Assembly: GCA_900110595.1 (NCBI GenBank) | Contig: FOEZ01000005.1 | Span: 124,001-188,000, forward strand | Direction: 5' to 3' | DNA length: 64,000 nt | Source: Arthrobacter sp. OV608 | GTDB taxonomy: Bacteria; Actinomycetota; Actinomycetes; Actinomycetales; Micrococcaceae | Shown: piece by piece, positions 50,151-59,566 of the stretch | How the letters are laid out: every line of letters begins with the position of its first letter | Numbering within the stretch: the first letter of the stretch is position 1 | Position numbers and translations under genes: made by a program | The notes under the pieces: generated by a model | What the model was told of the DNA's origin: nothing | The model's database searches: none | What the model saw: the letters and a program-made list of their open reading frames with translations, nothing else

Positions 50151-52247
50151 ATGAGCCTTGCGCAGGAGATCAACCGAGTTGTAGCGCCCTTTGAAGTCAT
50201 CAGCGAATTCAAGCCTGCCGGCGACCAGCCCGCCGCCATCGCGGAGCTGACGGAGCGCATCAATAACGGTGAGAAGGACGTGGTGCTGCTTGGCGCCACC
50301 GGTACCGGCAAGAGCGCCACCACAGCCTGGCTGATCGAGCAGGTCCAGCGGCCCACCCTGGTGATGGTGCAGAACAAGACCCTCGCCGCTCAGCTGGCCA
50401 ACGAGTTCCGGGAGCTGCTGCCCAACAACGCGGTGGAGTATTTCGTCTCCTACTACGACTACTACCAGCCCGAAGCCTACGTTCCGCAGACGGACACCTT
50501 CATCGAGAAGGACTCCTCCATCAATGAGGAAGTGGAGCGGCTTCGCCACTCAGCGACGAACGCCCTCCTGACCCGCCGCGATGTCATTGTGGTGGCCACG
50601 GTGTCCTGCATCTATGGCCTCGGCACGCCCGAAGAGTACATCGCGGGGATGGTGACCCTCCGCAGGGGGCAGGAAATGAACCGGGACGCGCTGCTGCGCA
50701 AGTTCGTGTCCATGCAATACGCCCGCAACGACATGGACTTCCACCGCGGTACGTTCCGGGTGCGCGGGGACACCGTCGAGATCATCCCCATGTACGAGGA
50801 ACTGGCCCTGCGGATAGAGTTCTTCGGCGACGAAGTGGAGAACATCTACACCCTGCACCCCGTCACGGGCGAGGTCATCCGCGAAGAGACCGAGATGTAC
50901 GTCTTCCCCGCCTCGCACTATGTGGCCGGACCCGAGCGGATGACCCGCGCCATCAAGTCCATCGAGGACGAACTGGCCAGCCGGCTGGCAGTGCTGGAGG
51001 GGCAGAACAAGCTCGTGGAGGCGCAGCGCCTGCGTATGCGCACCACGTATGACCTGGAAATGATGCAGCAGATGGGCTTCTGCAACGGCATCGAGAACTA
51101 CTCCCGGCACATCGACGGGCGGGCCGGCGGCACGGCCCCCCACTGCCTCATCGACTATTTCCCGGACGACTTCCTGCTGGTGGTGGACGAATCCCACGTG
51201 ACCATCCCGCAGATCGGGGCCATGTACGAAGGGGATATGTCCCGCAAGCGCACCCTGGTGGACCACGGCTTCCGGCTGCCTTCAGCCATGGACAACCGGC
51301 CGCTGAAATGGGACGAGTTCCTGGAGCGCATCGGCCAGACGGTCTACCTTTCCGCCACTCCGGGCAAGTACGAACTGGGCAAGGCCGACGGCTACGTCCA
51401 GCAGATCATCCGCCCCACAGGCCTGATCGATCCCGAGGTCATCGTCAAACCCACCAAGGGCCAGATCGACGATCTTCTGGGCGAAATCAGGACCAGGGTG
51501 GACAAGGACGAACGGGTCCTGGTCACCACGCTGACCAAGCGCATGGCCGAGGACCTCACGGATTACCTCCTGGGCCACGGCATCAAGGTGGAATACCTGC
51601 ACTCCGACGTCGATACGCTGCGGCGGGTGGAGCTGCTGCGTGAACTGCGGCTGGGCAGCTTCGACGTGCTCGTGGGCATCAACCTGCTCCGTGAAGGCCT
51701 TGACCTGCCTGAAGTCTCGCTGGTCAGCATCCTGGACGCGGACAAGGAAGGGTTCCTCCGGTCCTCCACGTCCCTGATCCAGACCATCGGCCGCGCGGCC
51801 CGCAACGTGTCCGGCCAGGTCCACATGTACGCCGACCGGATCACCGATTCCATGGCCAACGCCATTGACGAAACCAACCGGCGCCGCGCCATCCAGGTGG
51901 CCTACAACAAAGAGAACGGCGTGGACCCGCAGCCGCTGCGGAAAAAGATCGCCGACATCACCGACCAGCTGGCCCGGGAGGACGCGGACACCCAGGAACT
52001 GCTCAACAACAACCGCCTGGCCAAGGGCGGCAAGCGCAAGGCCGCAGCCAAGGGTGCCGCCCAGGTGCGTTCCGACGGCCTCGCCGCGGCTCCCGCCGAG
52101 GACCTCGTGGGCCTCATCGAGCAACTCACCGAGCAGATGCACGGGGCGGCAGCAGAGCTGCAGTTTGAGGTGGCCGCACGGATCCGGGACGAAGTCAGCG
52201 AGCTGAAGAAGGAACTGCGCCAGATGCAGGCCGCCGGACACGCCTGA
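50151..52247 (+). CDS. uvrB: Excinuclease ABC subunit B
   Basis: A 698-residue nucleotide-excision-repair protein. Walker A is GATGTGKS (about 42-49). The DNA-clamping beta-hairpin is in [19 protein letters not shown] (about 93-111). The helicase motifs include [13 protein letters not shown] and QTIGRAARN, and the C-terminal UVR domain that binds UvrC is [27 protein letters not shown]. UvrB loads at lesions found by UvrA and hands over to UvrC. Neither of those genes is in the window. The start appears leaderless. terC and its riboswitch follow. Confidence 0.97.
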   Translation: MSLAQEINRVVAPFEVISEFKPAGDQPAAIAELTERINNGEKDVVLLGATGTGKSATTAWLIEQVQRPTLVMVQNKTLAAQLANEFRELLPNNAVEYFVSYYDYYQPEAYVPQTDTFIEKDSSINEEVERLRHSATNALLTRRDVIVVATVSCIYGLGTPEEYIAGMVTLRRGQEMNRDALLRKFVSMQYARNDMDFHRGTFRVRGDTVEIIPMYEELALRIEFFGDEVENIYTLHPVTGEVIREETEMYVFPASHYVAGPERMTRAIKSIEDELASRLAVLEGQNKLVEAQRLRMRTTYDLEMMQQMGFCNGIENYSRHIDGRAGGTAPHCLIDYFPDDFLLVVDESHVTIPQIGAMYEGDMSRKRTLVDHGFRLPSAMDNRPLKWDEFLERIGQTVYLSATPGKYELGKADGYVQQIIRPTGLIDPEVIVKPTKGQIDDLLGEIRTRVDKDERVLVTTLTKRMAEDLTDYLLGHGIKVEYLHSDVDTLRRVELLRELRLGSFDVLVGINLLREGLDLPEVSLVSILDADKEGFLRSSTSLIQTIGRAARNVSGQVHMYADRITDSMANAIDETNRRRAIQVAYNKENGVDPQPLRKKIADITDQLAREDADTQELLNNNRLAKGGKRKAAAKGAAQVRSDGLAAAPAEDLVGLIEQLTEQMHGAAAELQFEVAARIRDEVSELKKELRQMQAAGHA

Positions 52248-52299
52248 CGCAAACACGGGCGCGGGAGCGGCCGGCAGCGGCCTGGGGTACAGTTAACGT

Positions 52300-52430
52300 C
52301 ACGTAGGGGAGTATCCCAGGCGCTACGATCGTCAACACGCAGGGCATGGTTGCCCCGCCGGGCGTAGCGGGCCGCCACTTCAGCACCAAGTGCACAGGCA
52401 GGCCGGAGAGACTTACAACGCATCTCTGTA
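52300..52430 (+). promoter_or_regulatory. yybP-ykoY-type manganese riboswitch upstream of terC
   Basis: The 5' element TAGGGGAGTA (52304-52313) and the 3' element CCGGAGAGAC (52403-52412) match the two conserved loops of the yybP-ykoY class. Between them CGCTACG (52321-52327) pairs with CGTAGCG (52363-52369), a GGGCATGGTTGCCC hairpin lies inside, and CACTT/AAGTG form another stem. GTAGG can pair with CTTAC to close the element. A TACAGT -10 box is at 52288-52293. The TerC gene follows, the usual target of this Mn2+ switch. Confidence 0.82.
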
Positions 52431-52449
52431 CCCTGCGAAAGGCTACCCT

Positions 52450-53478
52450 GTGCTCGATTTGCCCATTTGGTTTGAGGTCGGCTCCTTTGTCGTCCTCGGC
52501 CTGATCCTCCTGACCGACCTCCTCCTGGTGGTCCGCCGCCCGCACGAACCCTCCATGAAGGAAGCCGGTTTGTGGGTAGCGTTCTACGTCACGCTGGCCC
52601 TGGTGTTCGCCGGCGCCATGTTCGCGTTCACCGGCCCGGAATACGGCGGCCAGTTCGTCGCCGGCTGGGTCACTGAATACAGCCTCAGCATCGACAACCT
52701 GTTTGTCTTCATCATCATCATGGCCAGGTTCTCGGTGCCCCGGAAGTACCAGCAGGAAGTGCTGATGGTGGGCATCATCATCGCCCTGATCCTGCGCGGC
52801 ATCTTCATCCTGCTCGGCGCCATCGTGATCGAACAGTTCAGCTGGGTGTTCTACATCTTCGGCGCCTTCCTCCTCTGGACCGCCTGGAAGCAGGCCCAGG
52901 ATGAAGGCGAAGACGAAGAGGACCGGGAAAACCCGCTCATCGCGAAGATCCGCAAGATCATTCCGATGTCGGAGAAGTACGACGGCGGCAAGCTCCGCAG
53001 CGTGGTGAACGGCAAGAAGGTCTTCACCCCCATGCTTATCGTGTTCATCACGATCGGCATGACCGACCTGCTCTTCGCCGTCGACTCCATCCCTGCCATC
53101 TTCGGACTTACCCAGAGCCCCTTCATTGTGTTCACGGCAAACCTCTTCGCGCTGATGGGCCTGCGTCAGCTGTACTTCCTGCTGGGCGGCCTCATGAACC
53201 GCCTGATCTACCTGAAGCACGCGCTGTCCTTCATCCTGGCGTTCATTGGCGTCAAGCTGGTGCTGCACGCGATGCACGTGAACGAGCTTCCGTTCATCAA
53301 CGGTGGCAAGCACATCGAGTGGGCTCCTGAGATCCCCACTTTCGTGTCCCTGGCAGTCATCGTTGGTACCATCCTGATCGCCGTGGTGGCCAGCCTCCTC
53401 AGCTCCAAGGCCAAGGAAGCCCACATGGATCCGCGGCTCGAGGAAGACGCCCGGAAGAGCCACAGCGACGTCGACTAG
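52450..53478 (+). CDS. terC: TerC family membrane protein, manganese exporter type
   Basis: A 342-residue membrane protein with about 8-9 hydrophobic segments. TerC signatures are visible: VTEYSLSIDNLFVFIII (about 75-91) and MTDLLFAVDSIPAIFGLTQ, with the acidic membrane Asp residues, and a hydrophilic acidic loop (QAQDEGEDEEDREN) in the middle. Such proteins (Alx, MntP-like TerC) export manganese. GTG 52450 has GAAAGG 8 nt upstream. A yybP-ykoY-type element precedes it, so expression likely rises with Mn2+. A hairpin follows. Confidence 0.92.
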   Translation: MLDLPIWFEVGSFVVLGLILLTDLLLVVRRPHEPSMKEAGLWVAFYVTLALVFAGAMFAFTGPEYGGQFVAGWVTEYSLSIDNLFVFIIIMARFSVPRKYQQEVLMVGIIIALILRGIFILLGAIVIEQFSWVFYIFGAFLLWTAWKQAQDEGEDEEDRENPLIAKIRKIIPMSEKYDGGKLRSVVNGKKVFTPMLIVFITIGMTDLLFAVDSIPAIFGLTQSPFIVFTANLFALMGLRQLYFLLGGLMNRLIYLKHALSFILAFIGVKLVLHAMHVNELPFINGGKHIEWAPEIPTFVSLAVIVGTILIAVVASLLSSKAKEAHMDPRLEEDARKSHSDVD

Positions 53479-53500
53479 TTCCACTCTGCAACTGCAAGGA

Positions 53501-53537
53501 CACGTAATCCCGGCCGCCCCGCGGCCGGGATTACGTG
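53501..53537 (+). terminator. Terminator hairpin of terC
   Basis: A perfect 17-bp stem CACGTAATCCCGGCCGC (53501-53517) and GCGGCCGGGATTACGTG (53521-53537) with a 3-nt loop. It is followed by CTTAAAAAAC rather than a T-tract. Confidence 0.65.
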
Positions 53538-53572
53538 CTTAAAAAACACTCCAAGACGCACGCGCCGAGGTC

Positions 53573-53578
53573 TATGCT
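53573..53578 (+). promoter_or_regulatory. -10 box (TATGCT) of a leaderless MFS gene
   Basis: TATGCT ends 6 nt before ATG 53585; no ribosome binding site is present. Confidence 0.45.
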
Positions 53579-53584
53579 CGGATC

Positions 53585-54955
53585 ATGGCCGGCACTTTGA
53601 TGACCGAAAGCGGAGTGCGCCAGGTGCAGCGGCGCACCGTGGTGCTGCTGAGTGCAGCCCAGGTGTTTGGCGGGATCGGGACTGGGGCCACTGTGTCCAT
53701 CGGGTCCATCCTTGCCGTCGAACTCTCCGGATCCAGTGCGTGGGCTGGCGCCGTCGCTACCGTCATGACCCTCGGCGCCGCACTGGCTGCCTTGCCGCTG
53801 GCCGCGCTGGCTGACCGGCGGGGACGCCGCATCGGCCAGGTGGCGGGACTGTCGGCCGCCATGGCCGGCGCGCTGCTGATGGTCCTGTCGGTGGTCACTG
53901 GCCTCTTCGTCCTGCTCATCCTGGGGGCAGCCGGGATCGGGATAGGCACCGCTGCGAGCCTGCAGGCGCGCTTCGCCGCCGTCGACCTCGCGGACGCCGA
54001 ACACCGCGGCCGGGCACTGTCCGCCGTCGTGTGGGCCGTAACCGTCGGAGCCGTCACCGGACCCAACCTGATCCAGCCCGGGGCCGTGGTGGGCCAGGCC
54101 CTTGGCCTCCCGCCCGTCGCGGGTCCCTTTGTGATCTCGGCCGCCGGACTCCTGCTCGCCGTCGTCCTGCTCTTTTTTGGCCTTCGGCCTGACCCCCTGC
54201 TGCTGGCCCGGGAACTCGCCGCCGTGCCATCACTGAACCAGTCCGCCGGCCAGCCGGCAGCCAACCCCGCCGGCCGCCCCGTCAACCAGCCGGCAGCCCT
54301 GCAGGCCCGGGCACCCGGGTCACTGGTCCGCGGGATGCGGGCCATCCGCGCATCCCGGGCAGCCCTGCTGGCGCTGGCCGCCCTGGTGGGAGCGCACGGG
54401 GTGATGGTGGGCGTGATGTCCATGACGCCGCTTCATCTGCAGGAACTCCTGGCCGGCCCTGGCCACTCCGGCCATGCTGCCACGGGCGACGTCCTGGTGA
54501 TCATCGGCTTCACCATTTCCCTGCATATTGCCGGGATGTTCGCGCTGTCGCCCGTGATGGGGTGGCTGACAGACAAGGCCGGCAGGCCTGAGACCATCAT
54601 GATCGGCTTCGCGACAATGATCACGGCCGTCGCCGTTGCTGGATTCGGCCAGGACTCCACCACGGCGGTGGCGGTGGGGCTGGTCCTGTTGGGCGTGGGT
54701 TGGTCCGCGTCCACCATTTCCGGGTCAACCCTGCTTGCCGAGAGCGTTGGCCAGGAGTCACGTGTGGTGGTACAGGGTGTTTCCGACATGCTGATGGGGG
54801 CCGCAGGTGCGGTGGGCGGTGCCGCGTCAGGCCTGGTCCTCAGCCAGGCCGGCTACCTGGGGCTGAACATGGCAGGTGCGGCAATAGGAGCCATGGTGCT
54901 CGGCGCGGCCATCCTGACACGGGCGGCGCGGCAGCGGGGGTCAGCGACTCCCTAA
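53585..54955 (+). CDS. MFS transporter
   Basis: A 456-residue major facilitator with about 12 hydrophobic segments. The loop after the second segment is ALADRRGRRIGQVAG, and the corresponding loop of the second half is GWLTDKAGRPETIMIG. A polar linker rich in Asn, Gln, Pro and Ala (about 215-245) joins the halves. In mycobacteria an MFS drug exporter also follows uvrB, so an efflux role is plausible. The substrate is unknown. Confidence 0.85.
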   Translation: MAGTLMTESGVRQVQRRTVVLLSAAQVFGGIGTGATVSIGSILAVELSGSSAWAGAVATVMTLGAALAALPLAALADRRGRRIGQVAGLSAAMAGALLMVLSVVTGLFVLLILGAAGIGIGTAASLQARFAAVDLADAEHRGRALSAVVWAVTVGAVTGPNLIQPGAVVGQALGLPPVAGPFVISAAGLLLAVVLLFFGLRPDPLLLARELAAVPSLNQSAGQPAANPAGRPVNQPAALQARAPGSLVRGMRAIRASRAALLALAALVGAHGVMVGVMSMTPLHLQELLAGPGHSGHAATGDVLVIIGFTISLHIAGMFALSPVMGWLTDKAGRPETIMIGFATMITAVAVAGFGQDSTTAVAVGLVLLGVGWSASTISGSTLLAESVGQESRVVVQGVSDMLMGAAGAVGGAASGLVLSQAGYLGLNMAGAAIGAMVLGAAILTRAARQRGSATP

Positions 54956-54978
54956 CGCGCTCACCGGCCCGCGGCGGC

Positions 54979-56352
54979 TCAGCCCCGGACTCCGCGCACC
55001 ATTCCCACCAATCGGTTGAAGATGCCCTCACCGTCGTCGGCTATCCCATCATGGTGGAAGTCCGGCGTTTCCCAGACGTGCAGCCCGCGGACCGCCGCGG
55101 CAGTATTTAGGGAGAGGTTGCGGTCCACATAGATGTCGTCCGAGTAGACGGCGGCCGCGACAGGCACGGTATTGGCTGCAAGCCGGCGGGCATCGTACAG
55201 CGGCTTCCAGTCCGGCTTCGCTGCCAGCAGTTCAGCGACTTCGCGCAGCGGGCGCAGGGCAGGATCCTGCTCGAAGTACCACGGATAGACCATTTCGCCG
55301 GTGAGCAGCAGCGGGTCCGCATCCGGCCGGAATTCCGGGAACTCGCGCAGTATCCGCCACGCCGACCAGTGCGTGGCTTCGCCCTGCCCGTAGATGGACT
55401 CGTGCATGAGGGCATAGAGCGGGTTGGAGCGGCGCGAGACGATGCCCTGTACCTGCTCCAGGAAAGAATCCGTTAGCCGGGCTCCGCCGGAAGAGCCTGC
55501 GAACGCATCCTCCAGCAGGTAGTGGAGGCTGTCCACCCGGGTGTTGCCGCCCAGGAAGGCGCCCACCATCTGGAAGCGCTCTACGGTGAGCGTGCTGCCG
55601 TCGGGCAGGAGTTCCTGGACGGTCCGCAAGTGCTGCGCAATCCTGTCAACCGTGGCCCGGTCCTCCGGGTACCACGTGAAGTACTCCGCGTTCCGGGCCG
55701 CCACCCGCTTGAACGTCGCCCGGTACACATCGTCAGCCGGACCCGCGAGCGGCGCGAGCCCGCCGGTGATCAATGCCTGCTGCAGCCCCTCCGGGGCAAA
55801 GGAGAGGTAGGTGAGCGCGCAAAAGCCGCCGTAGCTCTGCCCATAGACGGTCCAGGGCGGTGAGCCCAGGGCAGCGCGGATCAGTTCGGCGTCGGCAACA
55901 ATCGAGTCCGCGCGGAAATGTTCCAGGTAGGCGGCCTGTTCCAGCGCGGAGCCCCGGAGCGGCAGCGTGTTCCGGTCCAGGGGAGTGGACAGCCCGGTGC
56001 CCCGCTGGTCCAGCATCAGGATGCGGAAGTCCTTGCCGGCGGCCTTGCTCCAGCCGCCCAGGGAACCGAACCTGTTGCCGCGGCCGCCCGGACCGCCCTG
56101 CAGGAACAACAGCCACGGCAGGCGCGCTGCTTCTTCCACGGTGTGGGCAGCCGAAACGTACTCACGGGCGAAGACGGTAATCGTTTCCGAGCTGCCGGAG
56201 GAGCCGAAATGGTCCAGGGGCACGGTGAAGTAGTGCTCGACGGTGCGCAGGCCGCGGAACTCGTGCCGGGCCCTGATCTCGTGCCGGACGTTACTGGTCC
56301 CGGAGCTCAAATGTCCGAAGGCGAGGCGTCCTGCCACGCGTGCCTCAGTCAT
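54979..56352 (-). CDS. Alpha/beta hydrolase, prolyl aminopeptidase-like (S33)
   Basis: A 457-residue enzyme of the S33 family, which cleaves N-terminal proline or related bonds. The oxyanion motif is LFLQGGPGGRG, the strand DQRGTGLSTP follows, the nucleophile elbow is YGQSYGGFCAL (Ser), and the late DDIYVD and FHHDG segments hold the acid and histidine. ATG 56352 is 5 nt after the GNAT stop, so both are one operon. The frame is open further upstream only through the GNAT gene. No signal peptide is visible. Confidence 0.86.
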   Translation of the reverse strand: MTEARVAGRLAFGHLSSGTSNVRHEIRARHEFRGLRTVEHYFTVPLDHFGSSGSSETITVFAREYVSAAHTVEEAARLPWLLFLQGGPGGRGNRFGSLGGWSKAAGKDFRILMLDQRGTGLSTPLDRNTLPLRGSALEQAAYLEHFRADSIVADAELIRAALGSPPWTVYGQSYGGFCALTYLSFAPEGLQQALITGGLAPLAGPADDVYRATFKRVAARNAEYFTWYPEDRATVDRIAQHLRTVQELLPDGSTLTVERFQMVGAFLGGNTRVDSLHYLLEDAFAGSSGGARLTDSFLEQVQGIVSRRSNPLYALMHESIYGQGEATHWSAWRILREFPEFRPDADPLLLTGEMVYPWYFEQDPALRPLREVAELLAAKPDWKPLYDARRLAANTVPVAAAVYSDDIYVDRNLSLNTAAAVRGLHVWETPDFHHDGIADDGEGIFNRLVGMVRGVRG

Positions 56353-56357
56353 GGCCG

Positions 56358-56858
56358 CTAGCCGTTGGCGGTGGCGGGAACAGCGCTGCCGAACTGTTCC
56401 AGCGCCTCGCCGGTGAGCCGGAAGGTGGACCAGCCATCCATGGGTCGGGCACCCAACCGCCGGTAGAAGTTGATGGAGGGCTCGTTCCAGTCCAGGACGC
56501 TCCACTCCACCCTTGCGTAGCCGTTCTCGACGGCGATGCCGGCCAGGTGCTGCAGCAGCGCCTTGCCGTGCCCCTCGCCGCGGGCCTCCGGGCTGACGTA
56601 GAGGTCCTCCAGGTAGATCCCGTGCACACCTTCCCAGGTGGAGTAGTTCAGGAACCACAGGGCGAAACCGCGCACGTCCCCGTTGTCATTTTCCGCCATC
56701 GCGGCGAAGACCCTCGGGTTGTCGCCGAAGAGAACCTCTTGCAGCATCTCCGGAGTGTTCCGGACTGCGTCCGGTTCCTTCTCGTAGTGCGCCAGTTCGT
56801 GGATCATGCGGAGGATCGCGGGGACGTCGTGCGGGGTTGCAGGGCGGATTACACTCAT
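56358..56858 (-). CDS. GNAT N-acetyltransferase, SSAT-like
   Basis: A 166-residue acetyltransferase. The sequence YLEDLYVSPEARGEGHGKALLQHLA (about 79-103), VEWSVLDWNEPSINFYRRLGA and a short C terminus fit the spermidine/thialysine acetyltransferase group. The acetyl-CoA motif is ARGEGHGKAL. ATG 56858 has TAAGCT 6 nt upstream, so it is probably leaderless. It heads a two-gene operon with the S33 hydrolase. The amine substrate is not proven. Confidence 0.87.
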   Translation of the reverse strand: MSVIRPATPHDVPAILRMIHELAHYEKEPDAVRNTPEMLQEVLFGDNPRVFAAMAENDNGDVRGFALWFLNYSTWEGVHGIYLEDLYVSPEARGEGHGKALLQHLAGIAVENGYARVEWSVLDWNEPSINFYRRLGARPMDGWSTFRLTGEALEQFGSAVPATANG

Positions 56859-56926
56859 TGTTCGAGCTTACCGCCGCCCCCGTGCCGGTGCAGTCAGGAG
56901 CAGTGCCGGCCGCACACCATGGGCGG

Positions 56927-59473
56927 TCAGAGCCGGTTGACGTCCGTCACCCGGATCACCGCTGTCCCGGTACCGTTCGATTCGTCCAGGTCCACTTCCG
57001 CGGAAATGCCCCAGTCGTGGTTGCCCGCCGGATCATCGAAGATCTGCCGGACCTTCCAGACGCCGGGCTCCTCGGTGATGATGAGCAGCCCGGGCCCGCG
57101 GGCGTCAGGGCCGGTGCCGATGTCGTTGTGCTCGTCGAAGTAGTCGTCCAGGACGTCCTCCCAGCGGTCCGCATCCCAGCCGGCAGCGCCGTCGAGCTCG
57201 CCCAGCGCCGCGGCCTCTTCGTCCGCGAAGAGCTCCACCCGACGGAACATTTCGTTGCGCACCATGACCCGGAAGGCGCGGATATTGGACGTGAGCGACG
57301 GCGGGGGAGGCGGCGGTGCATCGTGCGGGGTGGGAGCTGCGCCAGAGGTCAGTTCCTCCCACTCGTCCAGCAGGCTCGAATCGACTTGCCGGACCAGCTC
57401 GCCGAGCCAGGCAATGAGATCTTCCAGGTCATCGCGCAGCATGTCCTGCGGGACCGTCTGCCGCAGCGCCTTGAAGGCGTCCGCGAGATACCGCAGCACA
57501 ATCCCTTCCGAACGGGCCAGCCCGTAGAACTGTACGAACTCGCCAAAGTTCATGGCACGTTCATACATGTCCCGCACCACGGACTTGGGCGCCAGTTCGA
57601 AGTCACCCACCCACGGGGCCGCTTTGCGGTACACCTCGAACGCTTCGCCCAAAATTTCAGCCAGCGGCTGCGGATACGTTACCTCGTCGAGCATCGCCAT
57701 CCGCTGGTCGTACTCGATGCCGTCTGCCTTCATGGCCGCGATGGCCTCGCCGCGGGCTTTCTTCTGCTGCGCCGAGAGGATCTGCCGCGGCTTTTCGAGG
57801 GTTGCCTCGATCACGGACACCACGTCCAGGGCGTACGACGGCGACTCCGGATCAAGGAGCTCCAGCGCGGCGAGTGCGAAGGGGGACAGGGGCTGGTTGA
57901 GGGCAAAGTTGGGTTGCAGGTGGACGGTGAGGCGGACGGTGCGGCCGTCCGGCCCCTGCTGCCCGGCCGGAATCCGCTCCACCACTTCGGCGGCCAGCAG
58001 CTCGCGGTAGATCCCCAGGGCCTTCTTCATCAGCTGCAGCTGGGAGGACCTGGTTTCGTGGTTTTCTGTCAGGAGCCGCCGGGCCGCGGCGAACGGGTCA
58101 CCGGGCCGTTCCATCAGGTTCATCAGCATGGCATGTGTCACGGTGAAGCTGGAGGTCAACGGATCCGGTACCGATTCAACCAGCCGCTTGAACGTGGGTT
58201 CGCCCCAGGAAACAAAACCTTCCGGCGGCTTCTTTTTCACCACCTGACGCAGCTTCCGCTGGTCGTCGCCGAACTTGGCGGTGGCCTTGGCCATCGCTTT
58301 TACGTTCTCGATGACGTGTTCGGGAGCCTGCACTACCACGGTGCCAGCGGTGTCGTAGCCCGCCCGCCCGGCCCGGCCGGCGATCTGGTGGAACTCACGG
58401 GGGTTCAGCAGCCGGGTGCGGACGCCGTCGTACTTGCTCAGGGCGGTCAGGACCACGGTGCGGATGGGCACATTAATGCCCACGCCCAGGGTGTCCGTGC
58501 CGCAGATGACTTTCAGCAGTCCGGCCTGGGCCAGCTGCTCCACCAGGCGGCGGTACTTGGGAAGCATTCCGGCGTGGTGCACGCCAATCCCATGGCGGAC
58601 CAGCCGGTTGAGGGTCTTGCCGAAACCGGCGGCGAAGCGGAAGTTGGCGATCAGCTCAGCGATTTTGTCCTTCTCTTCGCGCGTGCACACGTTGATGCTC
58701 ATCAGCGTCTGTGCGCGGTCTATCGCCTCGATCTGGCTGAAGTGCACTACGTAAACGGGAACCTGCCGGGTGGAGAGCAGCTCTTCCAGCGTCTCGTGCA
58801 CGGGAGTCTCGTGGTAGTAGTAATGCAGCGGGATGGGCCGTTCCGCCGAGCTCACCGTGGTGGTGGGACGCCCGGTCAGGTCCGTCAGGCCTTTTTCGAA
58901 CCGGCTGACGTCGCCCAGCGTGGCGGACATCAGGAGGAACTGGGCTTGGGGGAGCTCCAGCAGGGGTACCTGCCAGGCCCAGCCGCGCTGCGGGTCCGAG
59001 TAGAAGTGGAACTCGTCCATGACCACGGATCCCAGTTCCGCGGCCGCGCCTTCCCGGAGGGCGGTGTTGGCCAGGATCTCGGCAGTGCAGCAGATGATGG
59101 GCGCGTCCTGGTTGACACCCGAATCGCCGGTAATCATCCCCACATTTTCGGCCCCGAAAATCTCGCACAGCGCAAAGAACTTTTCCGAGACAAGCGCCTT
59201 GATGGGCGCGGTGTAGTAGCTGCGCCGGCCCTGGGCCATCGCCTGGAAGTGTGCGGCGATGGCCACCAGCGACTTTCCGGAGCCTGTTGGGGTAGCAAGG
59301 ATTACGTTCGCGCCGGTAGCCAGCTCCATAATGGCCTCGTCCTGCGCGGGGTAGAGGTCCAGCCCCCGGCTCTGCGTCCATTCCAGGAACAGGGAGTACA
59401 GGGCATCAGGGTCGACGGCGGACCCGGGCAGGTCCCGGGCGGAGACTTCGGGCAGCTGGTCAACGAGTTTCAT
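56927..59473 (-). CDS. Ski2-like DEAD/DEAH-box RNA helicase with DUF3516
   Basis: An 848-residue superfamily 2 helicase. Motif I is ATPTGSGKS (about 58-66), motif II is VMDEFHFYSD (DEFH, where DEVH is usual), motif III is LMSATLGD, motif V GTDTLGVGINVP and motif VI HQIAGRAGRAG. The long C-terminal half (about 430-848) matches DUF3516. The protein resembles exosome-type Ski2/Mtr4 helicases of actinobacteria. ATG 59473 is preceded by TAAGCT at 8 nt. The cellular partner is unknown. Confidence 0.88.
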   Translation of the reverse strand: MKLVDQLPEVSARDLPGSAVDPDALYSLFLEWTQSRGLDLYPAQDEAIMELATGANVILATPTGSGKSLVAIAAHFQAMAQGRRSYYTAPIKALVSEKFFALCEIFGAENVGMITGDSGVNQDAPIICCTAEILANTALREGAAAELGSVVMDEFHFYSDPQRGWAWQVPLLELPQAQFLLMSATLGDVSRFEKGLTDLTGRPTTTVSSAERPIPLHYYYHETPVHETLEELLSTRQVPVYVVHFSQIEAIDRAQTLMSINVCTREEKDKIAELIANFRFAAGFGKTLNRLVRHGIGVHHAGMLPKYRRLVEQLAQAGLLKVICGTDTLGVGINVPIRTVVLTALSKYDGVRTRLLNPREFHQIAGRAGRAGYDTAGTVVVQAPEHVIENVKAMAKATAKFGDDQRKLRQVVKKKPPEGFVSWGEPTFKRLVESVPDPLTSSFTVTHAMLMNLMERPGDPFAAARRLLTENHETRSSQLQLMKKALGIYRELLAAEVVERIPAGQQGPDGRTVRLTVHLQPNFALNQPLSPFALAALELLDPESPSYALDVVSVIEATLEKPRQILSAQQKKARGEAIAAMKADGIEYDQRMAMLDEVTYPQPLAEILGEAFEVYRKAAPWVGDFELAPKSVVRDMYERAMNFGEFVQFYGLARSEGIVLRYLADAFKALRQTVPQDMLRDDLEDLIAWLGELVRQVDSSLLDEWEELTSGAAPTPHDAPPPPPPSLTSNIRAFRVMVRNEMFRRVELFADEEAAALGELDGAAGWDADRWEDVLDDYFDEHNDIGTGPDARGPGLLIITEEPGVWKVRQIFDDPAGNHDWGISAEVDLDESNGTGTAVIRVTDVNRL

Positions 59474-59566
59474 TGTTTTCAAGCTTAGTGCCCCGGCGCG
59501 CCCGGAAATCCGTCCCGATCGGGTTAGGCTTCCCGGTACCTGCGGCACCCGAAAGTGGAGGAAAGC

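Noticed and set aside
56837..59488. 883-residue plus-strand ORF opposite the Ski2-like helicase
   Set aside because: Antisense frame without motifs; the helicase on the minus strand has all SF2 motifs.
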